From: Mactromeris polynyma
Taxonomy: Eukaryota; Mollusca; Bivalvia; Venerida; Mactridae
Length of the DNA: 64,000 bases
Assembly (NCBI GenBank): GCA_032209605.1
Contig: JASFXZ010000040.1
Span: forward strand, 372,001-436,000
Direction: 5' to 3'
Both the position numbers and the translations under genes were made by a program. The notes under the pieces were generated by a model. That model saw nothing but the letters and a program-made list of their open reading frames with translations, searched no databases and was not told where the DNA came from. How positions within the stretch are numbered: position 1 is the first letter of the stretch; every line of letters begins with the position of its first letter. Shown in pieces: positions 11,601 through 24,406 of this stretch.

Positions 11601-13933
11601 TGTAATGAAGTATAAAGTTAAGTCATGTAATGAAGCATCACGGTAAGTAATGTAATGAAGTATAAAGTTAAGTCATGTAATGAAGTATCAAGTTAAGACA
11701 TGTAATGAAGTATCACGGTAAGTAATGTAATGAAGTATCAAGTTAAGTCATGTAATGAAGTATCACGGTAAGTAATGTAATGAAGTATAAAGTTAAGACA
11801 TGTAATGAAGTATCACGGTAAGTAATGTAATGAAGTATCAAGTTAAGACATGTAATGAAGTATCAAGTTAAGACATGTAATGAAGTATCACGGTAAGTAA
11901 TGTAATGAAGTATCAAGTTAAGTCATGTAATGAAGTATCAAGTTAAGACATGTACTGAAGTATCACGGTAAGTAATGTAATGAAGTATCACGGTAAGTAA
12001 TGTAATGAAGTATCACGGTAAGTAATGTAATGAAGTATAAAGTTAAGACATGTAATGAAGTATCAAGTTAAGACATGTAATGAAGTATCAAGTTAAGACA
12101 TGTAATGAAGTATCACGGTAAGTAATGTAATGAAGTATCAAGTTAAGTCATGTAATGAAGTATCAAGTTAAGACATGTAATGAAGTATCACTGTAAGTAA
12201 TGTAATGAAGTATCAAGTTAAGTCATGTAATGAAGTATCAAGTTAAGTCATGTAATGAAGTATCAAGTTAAGACATGTAATGAAGTATCACGGTAAGTAA
12301 TGTAATGAAGTATCAAGTTAAGACATGTAATGAAGTATCAAGTTAAGTCATGTAATGAAGTATCAAGTTAAGACATGTAATGAAGTATCACGGTAAGTAA
12401 TGTAATGAACTATAAAGTTAAGACATGTAATGAAGTATCAAGTTAAGACATGTAATGAAGTATCACGGTAAGTAATGTAATGAAGTATCACGGTAAGTAA
12501 TGTAATGAAGTATAAAGTTAAGACATGTAATGAAGTATCAAGTTAAGACATGTAATGAAGTATCACGTTAAGACATGTAATGAAGTATCAAGTTAAGACA
12601 TGTAATGAAGTATCACGGTAAGTAATGTAATGAAGTATCAAGTTAAGTCATGTAATGAAGTATCAAGTTAAGACATGTAATGAAGTATCACGGTAAGTAA
12701 TGTAATGAAGTATCAAGTTAAGTCATGTAATGAAGTATAAAGTTAAGACATGTAATGAAGTATCACGGTAAGTAATGTAACGAAGTATCAAGTTAAGTCA
12801 TGTAATGAAGTATCAAGTTAAGACATGTAATGAAGTATAAAGTTAAGACATGTAATGAAGTATCACGGTAAGTAATGTAATGAAGTATCAAGTTAAGTCA
12901 TGTAATGAAGTATCACGGTAAGTCATGTAATGAAGTATCACGTTAAGACATGTAATGAAGTATCAAGTTAAGTCATGTAATGAAGTATAAAGTTAAGACA
13001 TGTAATGAAGTATCAAGTTAAGACATGTAATGAAGTATCACGTTAAGACATGTAATGAAGTATCAAGTTAAGACATGTAATGAAGTATCACGGTAAGTAA
13101 TGTAATGAAGTATCAAGTTAAGTCATGTAATGAAGTATCAAGTTAAGACATGTAATGAAGTATCACGGTAAGTAATGTAATGAAGTATAAAGTTAAGACA
13201 TGTAATGAAGTATCAAGTTAAGACATGTAATGAAGTATCAAGTTAAGACATGTAATGAAGTATCACGTTAAGACATGTAATGAAGTATCAAGTTAAGTCA
13301 TGTAATGAAGTATAAAGTTAAGACATGTAATGAAGTATCAAGTTAAGACATGTAATGAAGTATCACGTTAAGACATGTAATGAAGTATCAAGTTAAGACA
13401 TGTAATGAAGTATCACGGTAAGTAATGTAATGAAGTATCAAGTTAAGTCATGTAATGAAGTATCAAGTTAAGACATGTAATGAAGTATCACGGTAAGTAA
13501 TGTAATGAAGTATCAAGTTAAGACATGTAATGAAGTATCAAGTTAAGACATGTAATGAAGTATCACGGTAAGTAATGTAATGAAGTATCAAGTTAAGACA
13601 TGTAATGAAGTATCAAGTTAAGACATGTAATGAAGTATCACGGTAAGTAATGTAATGAAGTATAAAGTTAAGACATGTAATGAAGTATCACGGTAAATAA
13701 TGTAATGAAGTATAAATGTAATGAAGTATCACGGTAAGTAATGTAATGAAGTATCAAGTTAAGTCATGTAATGAAGTATCAAGTTAAGACATGTAATGAA
13801 GTATCACGGTAAGTAATGTAATGAAGTATCAAGTTAAGTCATGTAATGAAGTATCAAGTTAAGTCATGTAATGAAGTATCAAGTTAAGACATGTAATGAA
13901 GTATCACGGTAAGTAATGTAATGAAGTATAAAG
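8631..13933. repeat. 25 bp satellite array, about 212 copies, with higher-order units
   Basis: The monomer is TGAAGTATCA followed by a variable 15 bp. Main forms continue AGTTAAGACATGTAA, CGTTAAGACATGTAA, CGGTAAGTAATGTAA and AGGAAAGTAATGTTA. The 25 bp register is kept to about 13700, where one shortened unit breaks it. Variants are not random: the left third is rich in CGTTAAGACATGTAC and AGTTAAGACATGTAA, and the right two thirds in CGGTAAGTAATGTAA. A 475 bp (19-unit) segment is duplicated around 9575-10525, and a ~1.55-1.63 kb segment near 10740-11200 recurs near 12290-12830. It has no coding potential. It separates the thioredoxin-like copy from the PPxY gene. Confidence 0.97.
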
Positions 13934-16244
13934 ACACTTGATGAAGCTGATATAATAAATCGAATAAAAATTGCACGGGTCATATAACAATATACACCAT
14001 GTACGAAAATATTACATTTTGCCGGTGTAAAAATCCTTATAATATTTTAAAACACTTAAAAAACGATGGCATGATGAACATAAAAATAAGTAAATTCTTT
14101 GTGCATTAAACAAAATTCGATGTCATAGGTAGAGTATAGATAAACTTTATGCTACAGCATTTTTATGCATCCCGTACAAAATTCTCACTAGTTATGTAGG
14201 TGGCCATGATAATGAATCCGTTGGTTTCGCTCTAACATTACCAAGTAAACACATTAACATTTCAAATGCTTCTAAAATGACTTAAACGAACATAAAATAA
14301 ACAAATAAATGAATTGCCTTGTCTGAACAATCACGAATTTACCCAATATTTGCTTACAGAACGAGTTGTAACTGTCAATGATCAGAACAAGGAAGTGAGC
14401 GGTCATTCATCGTTTTTACCTTTTTGTGAAACGTAGCTCATCGTGCACTCGTGTGTATATATTTAAATCTGAAATGTTAAAATAATTTGCATTTAATGAT
14501 TTCAAAAATGTTCAGGTAGTATGGGCGGACAAGTTTAACGCACGATTAATTTTGGTTATGGCTTTGTCTGTTCAACACATTAACCCAAAATGCATGCTAT
14601 ACAGCGGAATAATCTACCGTTCTTGAATGATTTAAGTTCAACTGACAACAGTTAAACCTCAGTTGATACACTTTGGTGACGACCCGATAGGTGTTCAAAC
14701 CCCATATTCAAGTTACACTCCGGTATTCTAAAATCGATTTCATATTACCTCTGGGTTAATATGAAACCGATCTCATATTTCCCGCGCTTTTTAAATTATC
14801 CATCGCTGATTGAGTTATATCCCTTCCCAAATAAGTGAGCAAAACCCGGTTTTAAACTGGGTTTAATCCGAGTTAAACACGGTGGTATTGGCACCGGGTT
14901 AAAACTGGATATTTTAGCTTACCGAGCAGGTTTTTCTAGGCAAAACTAAAAAAAAACACAGTTTTAACCAACTTAATGGGTATTTTCTGAGCTAATTTGG
15001 GTTTTTTAACACACTTCTCCAGAATTTGTTTTTATTGGCTTTAAGTGAGCAAAAGTGAGTTTCCAGAGAAACGAGTAAAAAACCGCTTAAAACCCACTTC
15101 TTGATAAGTTAAATTTGATATTTTAATTTATTGGAAATCATTATAAGTTCATTTACTAAAAATCATGACTTGTACAAAATTGAAAACTAGTTTCAATCTG
15201 CAAAAATATTAATTAAATGTTAATAACACCTCTGTTATGTTTGTTGGTGTTACTGCTGCTGATGTGGTTTTCTTGCTGTTGTTTTGATGCTTCAATTTTT
15301 TTTGGATTATTTGCTGTTGTTCTTTTCAATTTGGAAAATTGTATATAGATAAGCATAAAAAAGGGAATGAGGGAAGTCATCTGAAATCGGTAATTTGAAA
15401 TGGATTTTATCATACATCGTATATCCCGGTGATCTGAACGCGATTTTTAGTTACCGGGCTGTAACTTGAAACAGTCGTAGGCTGAAATTGTGCTTTGGAA
15501 ATTAATTTAATTCTACAACATATTCCTTAACTTTGTATTAAATATACTCTCTGAAGAATAATATTCTCGATTTCTAAAACTGGATGGTTTTAATCGGTTC
15601 TATGTACTCGCTTTCCCTTCGTAGGCCATTGTCATCGTTGCCATAAACTACTATGCTGTTCGGTTGCCTAGTAAAGTAAGTTGTACATGTATCATGCTGG
15701 TGAATTACTTGTTTCAAAGGGTATTTGTAAAAATACATTTAGTCCTCATTTATTCGACAATCATTTATCCGAAGATTTAGTATAATCCTAAATAAATATC
15801 AGGTCCCGATGTTTCTTGGGCACGTCAACTTAAAATGGGTTTCTCGAAACCATATATTATTAGACATAACATTTTGGACCCGATGAATTCAAATGAACGA
15901 GGTCCGACTGAAGTACTAATATTCACGACAAGTGCTGAATAGAAACACACAACAACTGACTTCATAATTTCCCTGTTGCATTCAGTGCGATTGAATAAAA
16001 TATATGACTAAACGAGTGCGTACAAGTAGCTGTATAACTGTCTACGGTATTTACACAAATGTAATATAACTCGATAATTACACCTACGTCATTTTCTTTG
16101 TCCTTGTTATACGAACACATCATAACTTCCTGATTCAAATTTCATAAAATTGCGGATATCTTTTTGTCCTAATCTTTTCATGCGTGCATTGGTTATACAT
16201 CTCATTCCCGACGCACACCTTAAAGTTGTACTGTAGCGTTCAAA
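13934..16244. other. Intergenic DNA with probable MITE debris
   Basis: No exon is recognisable. The 14600-15130 stretch has repeated GGTTTTAAACTGGGTTTAA-like words and GTGAGCAAAA twice (14836, 15046). These suggest a decayed non-autonomous element, but no matched terminal repeats could be fixed. The remainder up to the start codon at 16245 would hold the promoter of the PPxY membrane-protein gene. No TATA box stands out. Confidence 0.35.
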
Positions 16245-18753
16245 ATGGCGGACATGAGAAAATTATGTTTATTTGGAGTACTTCTACAGATGTTCCAATT
16301 ATGCTGTAAGCATGAATTATCTTGTTTTGTAATAAAATACCAACTGTACAGTTTCATATTTGATATCTGCGATAATTTTGTTTTAAAAATCACGGTTTAG
16401 TAATTATGAAACTTAAATTTGATATGCATATACCTGTTCATTGGCATATAAAACGTAGCGTAAATGTTTCATAAACATTAAATAATATCGCGTAATTTGT
16501 TTACTTGTATCTTAAGAAAAATACATGATATTTAATAAAATATTCATTGTGCGTTTTCAAAATGTTCTGTGTACAGTTACGGCATATCTAATTTAGATCT
16601 AAAAAATTGGCGTTAAATTAAAACAAGTCGACGGATCGCTGATACATGTGATATATGGAAACAATAATTACTCTTCAAATGTTTTGATGGATTTTATTTA
16701 ATCCATTGCAGGTGTGGAGGCGTAAGTTGGACTTAGTACATTACATATATGTAACTTGATACAGAATAAGTATATATTGTATGATACTTCTCAAACGCCA
16801 TTAGTCTTTGTATCCTAGTTAATCGACCACTTTTGTCGTGTTGTAGTTGTCTTTACAATATTGTAGTTTGAACAATCGTAGTCACTGAACCCACTTGTAT
16901 TGTAAATATAGATTTATTGCGCAGTGATATCATATCGTCGCCCAAGTTTGTTAATGTAAACAATTTTGAGGTAATATAATTATTCAAGTTGGTTTCAATA
17001 TGTGATATCGTATATGGACAAAAACAAATTAGGACTGTTTTAAAAACAGAAATTAGAACAACTTCTATGACTATGTTATAATAAATAAATGATAACTGCA
17101 ATCACGTTAAAATACACGGAAACTAAGAATGCATGTTAAGTTTAAATATGTATGGTATGACATTTTACGTCTTTGTTAAGTCCGGAAGTAACACTTTCTT
17201 TTACAGCGGTGACATTGGCTTTCACGGAGTCAATAGTTTGTAAGTATCCATTTATTTAATCCGAATATGTGGCAATATGCTGTATACGTACGTGTTCGTT
17301 CCTCACAAAAACATATCGACACGTTAATCAAATTAACAAGTAGGGGTAGTTTTGTTCAGACAAATCACAATATTGTGATGTAGTTTTGGTGGCCTTATGA
17401 AATTACTCCTACCACGCGATCCTGTGGTATACTATTTTTTCGACAAATCGCAAGTCTGCCATCACATAAATCCGTGGTGACTTATAATCCATTTCATATT
17501 TTTTGAAGTCGAAAAACTAACTTTTCTTTAAGCTTACTTCTTTGTTTCTTTGTGAACTCTTTATGTTAAGGACGCTAATCGTGCGATGCCGCATTATCCA
17601 GCTTTTAACTAGAGTCATCATTACAAGTTTTACCACATTTACTGGTACACTAAATGGACATGATAATCACCAAAATCAAAATTGAATCTTTATAAGAAGC
17701 GGTTTAAACTGTTCCTATGCTATTACGCATGGATTACACAGAAACAAATGTTAAAATATCCGATATTTAGTAGTAAGACTTTCTTTTGTGGCGTGCACAC
17801 TTATTGTGATAGATACATCTTGATTTAGATTCATGCAGTAATTGTGAAAGATACGTATGTATGTCTTTATTTAGATTCATGCTAAGAGCAAATTGTCACA
17901 AAATACAATTTTTGCATTATGTAGTCTGAGTAAAAAAAACGATATTCTTTGATGTCATTTATTTTACGTATTGTAGGTCGGGTGGTGCTATTGTAGCCAT
18001 TGTATTGGGAGTGACCTGTCTCGTGATGCTGAAAATATGTTTCTTTTACTGGCGATTTAAGGGAAGGACCAAGGTCATCACTAGAATCATCACTGTACAT
18101 AGAACTGTGCCAGGTAGGATAATTGGTCGGATAAAGTGAAGCTCATAAACGAATTGCAATGGACAATCGCTGTAATTAAGATAGCATATAACGAGGGCTA
18201 TAGTACTCGGCCTGATGTCTAAGTCTCAGATTGCGTCTTGATTGAAATGTTTTGGAGGTGATCGCAGTTTCACGCCTAAACACTTCTAAACGAAATGTGC
18301 TGGATACTGACCGACCAGGAGCAGTCAACGACATTGATTGATATTATGTTTCACTATTGATTAAATAGATATGTTTCTACTTAAGATTTGCCAATATTAT
18401 GATCCATTCTTACATGTATTCTTTACAAAAACAAAACTTACCAGGGAACTAACATTGTCGTTAAATCGAGAGTTGACTTTACGATAATATGATACATAAA
18501 ATGATCAGCAGCAAAAGTTTATAATGATGTTAATTACACGTTCTTTGTTTCATGTTAAGTGATTATTCGAGACAGTAATCCCAATCATGCTGGATACGAC
18601 CAGGGAATGATTCAACAAACATCTGCCCCGCCTTACTTGGAGGCAATGCCACAGCATGTGGAGCCTGGCCAAGGTCCTGCACGTGCTATTAAGGACGAGA
18701 TTGGAACAAGTCCATCACCACCGTACACTGAAGTACCTGGCGAGGCAAAATAA
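16245..18753 (+). CDS. Small single-pass membrane protein with PPxY motifs (CYYR1/Shisa-like architecture)
   Basis: The exons are 16245-16305, 16712-16721, 17207-17239, 17977-18113 and 18560-18753. Their 435 nt give 144 aa with every phase joining. The second exon is only 10 nt. The protein starts with a signal peptide (MADMRKLCLFGVLLQMFQLC, probable cleavage after CVEA). A very short ectodomain (about GDIGFHGVNSLSGG) and one TM segment (AIVAIVLGVTCLVMLKICFF) follow. The cytoplasmic tail is basic near the membrane and holds two WW-domain ligands, APPY and SPPY. This order resembles CYYR1/Shisa-like adaptors that recruit NEDD4-type ligases, but the cysteine-rich ectodomain of those families is absent. 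A missed alternative exon between 17240 and 17976 is possible. Its last two exons recur at 51805-52584. Family naming is tentative; the gene model is well supported by phase. Confidence 0.7.
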
Positions 18754-20560
18754 TCAAGGAAATTAAAACATAGTTATCTGATACATACGACTGATACATT
18801 ATGTATTGATGAACCATATTAAAACAGACAATGTACTCAAATTTACTCCACGTGTTGTTAAATCTACTTCAAATAAGTTTATACATGTATATGTTTATCA
18901 GAACTTAATTTATTTAGATCCGTGGCAAGTAGGGCTACCAAGTCTGGTTCAATATGATCATCATGTACACTTAGCAGTTATTATCGAGTAAAGAATTTTT
19001 CATTCAACATATGTTGCTTTCATTACCTCTCCAGTATAATTATGACTATCATTAAAATCGATTTACTACATAGCTGAAACAGCTAATTTAGATAGCATTA
19101 ATTTTCTACACATTTGCTTTAAATAACCAATAATGCACCAATGCTTTCAACAAACAAATTAACCTTCATTATCAACAAGTTATCAACTATGTTTAGTGCA
19201 GTGGAGATAATTTCAATAAGCTTTAGCTTCCAATTCTATCCACTTGTCTATTACATGCACTTTGTAATCTTCTATTTAATGTATATTACATGACAATTTA
19301 GACAAATAATTGTGTTTAAACTAAGTATGTTTACTTAAATTTTCTGCAAAATTCTGGCTACAATTACGTAACACTTTTGGCTTGTATTTGCTTCATATCA
19401 TACGAATAAACAAAACTTGAACTTTGTCTTAGTTTGTTTTGTCTTCATTGATGTTGCACAACAAACCTTGATACATCTGCAGATTGCAACATATCTGTTT
19501 GTTTCAGATTGAACCGATCATCTTTTTCGCTGTATATAACATTGATTTTGACCTCCATTTTTGACCAACTAAATGTTGTCCTCGAAGCGGACTTTTTAAA
19601 CTCAGACCAATCATATTTTCACACAAGAGGCAATAAACGGGGTTTTCGTTCACCAAAAAGGCACCAAACGGGGTTTTCGTAAGATGAGCGTTCGTTAGCA
19701 GTTCTAATATTGCCGGAAGTAGTTAATATGTTTACGCATGTATGCCTCTTTCTCATCGATTCGTGCCTTCTCATTTAATTAGTGCCTCTCAAAAATTAAT
19801 ATTCTCCAACGGCCTGCTTGCAATATTTGACTTAATTCCAGTCAAAAGTCATAATGAATAGCCAGGTTAGCCGGTATGCCAAATATGTACACGTTAAACG
19901 CTTCGTTTCACATTTTGTATTAATACTCTGGTATTGCAAATTAGTATTTATTGTCAAACGTAGCTTTGTCAGAAAATAACAAAATCGCAAAAAACACAAA
20001 GTGATGTCACATTTAGTGTACTAGTTAATTAAGATATATTTCGTCATAATAATTCATCATCTTTTAACGTCATCAATTTGTTTACAAACCGGACTGAGTC
20101 AGGTTTCCCAGGGGCATGAATCTAATGAGGAAGCTTCCAGACGATCGATATCACTGGCCTTCTGTTTTTAAGCACATGTTTCATAGCAAACATAAACAAA
20201 ATGTAGATTTTCTAATGGTTTACATTAATGATTTTTTAGCTTAAAATGAAACAAATGCAAGTAAACTGTGTACTGAATGAATTTGCAATGAATCTACGAG
20301 ACAAACAGCATTATAAAATGACCCTGATAAGACAAGTCCACGATTATAGTTAATATAGGTCCGAGTTAATTTTGTGTAATGATTTTTTTTCAACATGTTG
20401 CAAAAAAACATTAATATATTTAACATTCCAGAAGACAACATTCTATCTATGTCGTTTATCCTTTTTTTATATTTCTTGTTTAAAGATATTTCTTGTTCTT
20501 TCAATGTAATGCTTTTGATGTTCCGATTTAGACATTGGCATATAGCTGAATAATCATCTG
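18754..20560. other. 3' flank of the PPxY gene and intergenic DNA
   Basis: About 18760-19560 is collinear, with gaps, to 52585-54195 (block copy B). It contains the probable 3' UTR, including a conserved but short open frame at 18806 that I do not call. An imperfect direct duplication of about 33 bp lies at 19630-19680, with ACGGGGTTTTCGT twice. Nothing coding is visible. Confidence 0.5.
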
Positions 20561-20858
20561 TGTTAATATTAGCAGCATATCAAATATTGTCAAATTATAT
20601 TCAGCATCTTGTATCTTGTAAAGCAATCGGTAACCAGCCGTCTACTCAATCGAAGTGAGACAGAGAAGTATTGGGGAGGCAATATAATGAACAGGACATC
20701 TCGATACAGATTCCTAGGTCAAAAAGTCAATACAAAGTTAGGAGGCACATAATACCGATGCGCATGTGGACACGTAATGTACCCTGAACTCATTCAGAAA
20801 AGGTGTAAATATTAATTGCAGGAGTTCTTTGACCTGAACTCTACATTAAAACACAATA

Positions 20859-21034
20859 CAGTTAAACATCACTTAAAGACCATATCAATAATAAGACCAC
20901 CTCAATATTAGGGATTAATATTAAGTATATTTTTACCTTTTTGCTCTTTATTCAACCTCAATTTTAAGACCACCTCCATACTGAGACCTGTTTTCAAGGG
21001 TCACAAGAGTAGTCTCATATTCGAGGTTTTACTG
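20859..21034. mobile_element. Pogo/Tigger-type MITE, block copy A
   Basis: The element is about 176 bp, starting CAGTTAAAC and ending GAGGTTTTACTG, with TA on both sides. TA target sites and CAGTA(A)AACCTC-type ends are typical of pogo-like Tc1/mariner MITEs. Internally, AAGACCACCTC words occur in both halves. Shortened copies sit at the same place in block copies B (ending 55552) and C (57216-57301), so it inserted before the blocks duplicated. Confidence 0.6.
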
Positions 21035-21361
21035 TATTGATACAAACATATATGTAAAGGTAAAATGATTCCACACATTAACGTGAATAAATTGATGTCA
21101 GAATAGTAATTGAGTTCATAGCTATTTAATATTTAGTACCCGAACCGTCTGTGTGTGAGTACCCTGTTAAGCAATTGGAGTGTTCGCAATGCACCCTACT
21201 CCCACTTCAGCATTTGTTCAGTGAACCTTTGCATTTTTGTTGATAATATCATAATTTTGCAACGGATAAATTACCCTGACTCTTAAATGCTCTGTTACCT
21301 AATCTTAAACTGAACAAAGGTATTCAACTATTGTCCATATCAGATCAACCCTTAAACTGGA

Positions 21362-22378
21362 TATCGCCCTCATAACACAGTGCACATACACCGTTCAATA
21401 CTTTTCTACATTCTTCACAGTATACTGCAGTGCAGACAGTTCCATCGATCACAATGTTGCAATTAGATAATAGTTGTTGGTCTGTTTCCTCGCAACAGCT
21501 ACAATTATGTTTGGCGATTTGGGATATACATGGTCTGCAGCATGGAAAGGTCGTATTCAGTCATGTGTAAAATCGGAACTTTTCTTTCATCTTGCCTCCT
21601 TGTGTGCGGATTTAACTTCTTGTCGAATAAAACGTTGATCGTGCTTAATCATCTTGTAAAGGTACTCTTGTCTATGCTTTTCTTGCTCCGGGTAATCTTT
21701 CTTCTTAGTCGCATTCCGTATCCGCGCAAGATTACTATGCATATCAATATGACGTAAAGCACGACGAAATAAGTAATGCTTTACGGTGTTGAGGGTTCAG
21801 TTGGAGTTGGCAAGCAGCCACCGACATCAATATCGTTTAGATAATGTTAAGTTAGATCAAAATCACCGAGAAGAACGCGATAAAATGATGCTATGGGACC
21901 TTCACCTTTCACCGTGATTTTGAATTCGGCATTTGCCCTAAACCGAACCACAAGGGAGCCAAACGGTTCACTAAGTTCAAAACATTATATAGACTATAAT
22001 TTCCAAATATCATGATTACACACAGTAAGAAGAGTATTAATACTTGAACCACACCTTTTCTACAATATACGAGTTCAACTAAGGTAAGCCATACTGACCT
22101 AGATTGTACATATTTTGATAATTCCCGTTTCATTTGTTGCAGAATTGGAGTTTTTTTCATCAAGTTCTATAAAACATTTAGTTATGTATTTGTTGTCATA
22201 ATTGTCTTTAGCCATATAACTTCTGAAGTACCAACATGCTTCTAAGAATATAATCAAAAGTCTTACAGACATTAATCGTCTTTATGACAGTTGTAACTTT
22301 CTTAAGTGTATCCACTGTGACGTTAATGAATATTAGCTTTAATACTATCAACATGTTTTCATAGTGTTAGTTGATATT
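21362..22378 (-). pseudogene. Decayed DCST-type DC-STAMP-domain gene copy (block A)
   Basis: This copy aligns along its length with the last exon of the intact gene at 57619-58765. Readable pieces include RELSKYVQSRSVWLT, KGVVQVLILFLLCVIMIFG and the C-terminal cysteine-rich segment. It carries several disabling changes relative to the intact copy: a 1 bp loss near 21950, a 1 bp loss near 21596, a 13 bp loss near 21692, and a 17 bp loss near 22150 where the MGETPILP region should be. A 12 bp in-frame loss lies near 21645. No upstream N-terminal exons accompany it. It is therefore a partial, non-functional duplicate. Confidence 0.85.
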
Positions 22379-23619
22379 GTGCTTTAAACATATAGCCTTT
22401 ATAGGCAATGTGTAGTTAAAACAAAATAAATATGTAATCTGTAAAATTTGTTTCTTTAGGATACCAAACTACTCTGCAGCACTTTATACAGTTCAACAGA
22501 AAATTATCCAGTTCATCAGGCTAGCAATTCAAAATCTGACTCCAAACAACATCGGTAATCAAATAGAATCAGAGAATATACTTCGATTCACAATCGTGCC
22601 TTTATTAACAGTGTTATTCTAATTTCCTTTGGAGTACTATCAAAATATACTATTGTGACTTGTATATACACAATGAGTATAGTAATAGCACATAAGGACA
22701 CATTTTCAGAGAGTACTGGAAATATTTCACAAAGACAATCTTAGTGACATCAAGTCAAGATTTTTAACATTGACTGTTGCCAACCTGAAACTGTTAGTCT
22801 GTTACAGATGATAATTCGAATCAATTCGTTTCATCATTAAGTAAGTAAGTCACATATTTTGTCTTTTGAAAAGACCGATCACAATGTAAAAACGCCGTTT
22901 TTTAAAATACAAAGGTTTGCAAATGTCAACACTCAACACACGATAACTACTCGGAAATTATTTCGATTAGCTGAAGTGAAATATATGTTTTATACACGGT
23001 AATACCTTGGATTTATCAGCGTAATGATGGTCGCACAATAGATGTTCTTGTCCTTGACACTTATACAGAAACCTACACTCCGTTCATACTTCACTCACAC
23101 TCACCCAAATGACGCTCGTATGTAGCGGAGTAACGGCCGCATAATGAAACTCTTATACGGTATAAACAATAAAATTATGACAAATACATGGGGAAAAGTC
23201 AAACTGGAAACTAATACTTAGACACGTATAGTCTATGTTACCTATCATCCAATTATTGATCATAACTGGCTTCCACAGTTTTCTCTGTTCTTCTGAAGTC
23301 GAATACCAGATTCGTCAGCGTATACATCAAGCGGCAGCTCTTTTGTTACTACGTTTGCATACCTGATTTATGCAGATCACGATTTCATTATTTCAAATTC
23401 AAAATTTCACGATGTCTAATTCCCGAAGTCAATATTTCATTGAAGAAAAATAATGAAGTATGAACGTCACCACCGGTCATTCGTAAGTTCAACATGAACA
23501 GAACAGAACATAAAATAACTTATATTTTTCAAACACAGATTCCAAAACAATATGTTTTGCAATAACATGTGAACAAATGATAATTATAAATGTATATACA
23601 ATGACGGACATTTGTAAAC
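22379..23619. other. Intergenic DNA
   Basis: No exon or structured repeat was recognised. A GAACAGAACAGAACA run near 23497 resembles the reverse complement of a (TTCTG)n LINE tail. AAGTAAGTAAGT occurs near 22840. Confidence 0.35.
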
Positions 23620-24406
23620 ACAAGGATTTGGAGGTGGGGATGGTGATCACACTCTTTTATAGTCAGTCGAACAAATTAACCTGATCTTGACCTATTTTAA
23701 ATGAGCAAAATATTTATAGAATTCGCCGAATACTTAAGTTTCTGTTACATTATCAGCCCCCTTCTTCTTTCGACCCGTCAAATCCGAAACTATATAAATA
23801 TATTCAAACATGTGCAAATAGAGGTCACTATGATCAGATTAATTACTTCGCCGAATAATATCAATTTAAAAGTAGTGAACAATTAGATATGACATCAGAG
23901 CAATGCACCAATATATCATACTGACCCTGCGTTCAACGCGAAAAACATTTCGGAAGCCTTATCCCTTACTAAAATCACTCACTCGAGATCTCAGAACGAC
24001 TACAAGAGTAGACTTGGCAACATTTTGAACATTCTCTAGTGTGTTTTGGTCGTACAATGTGCGTCCCTCCAGCTACGATATTGAATTTTCTGAATCCGTA
24101 CTGAAGCATAAAGCCCCAATAAAGCCCTATTCGCGGAATATTTAGCTTTGGTCTCTGAAAGATATGGCTAAATTTAAGACCAAGGTGCAAATCTGATGAT
24201 ATTTGTGTACTATTTATTTACACAAAACAATATTGTGATCACGACGTATTTACTTACCGTGCAAAAAACAAAACCCTTTATACTGCTACAATTATACTAC
24301 GCATTGTTAAAAATCTAAACTCGCTAAAGTAGACATGGTATACATACCTACATGTAGGTCGTGAATGGTGTAATATCAAGTATAAATGAGACAATAATCG
24401 CTAACA

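Noticed and set aside
18806..18991. 61-codon open frame downstream of the PPxY gene, partly kept in block copy B
   Set aside because: It lies in the probable 3' UTR, the copy B version ends early at a stop, and it has no recognisable motif. Conservation is explained by the duplication.
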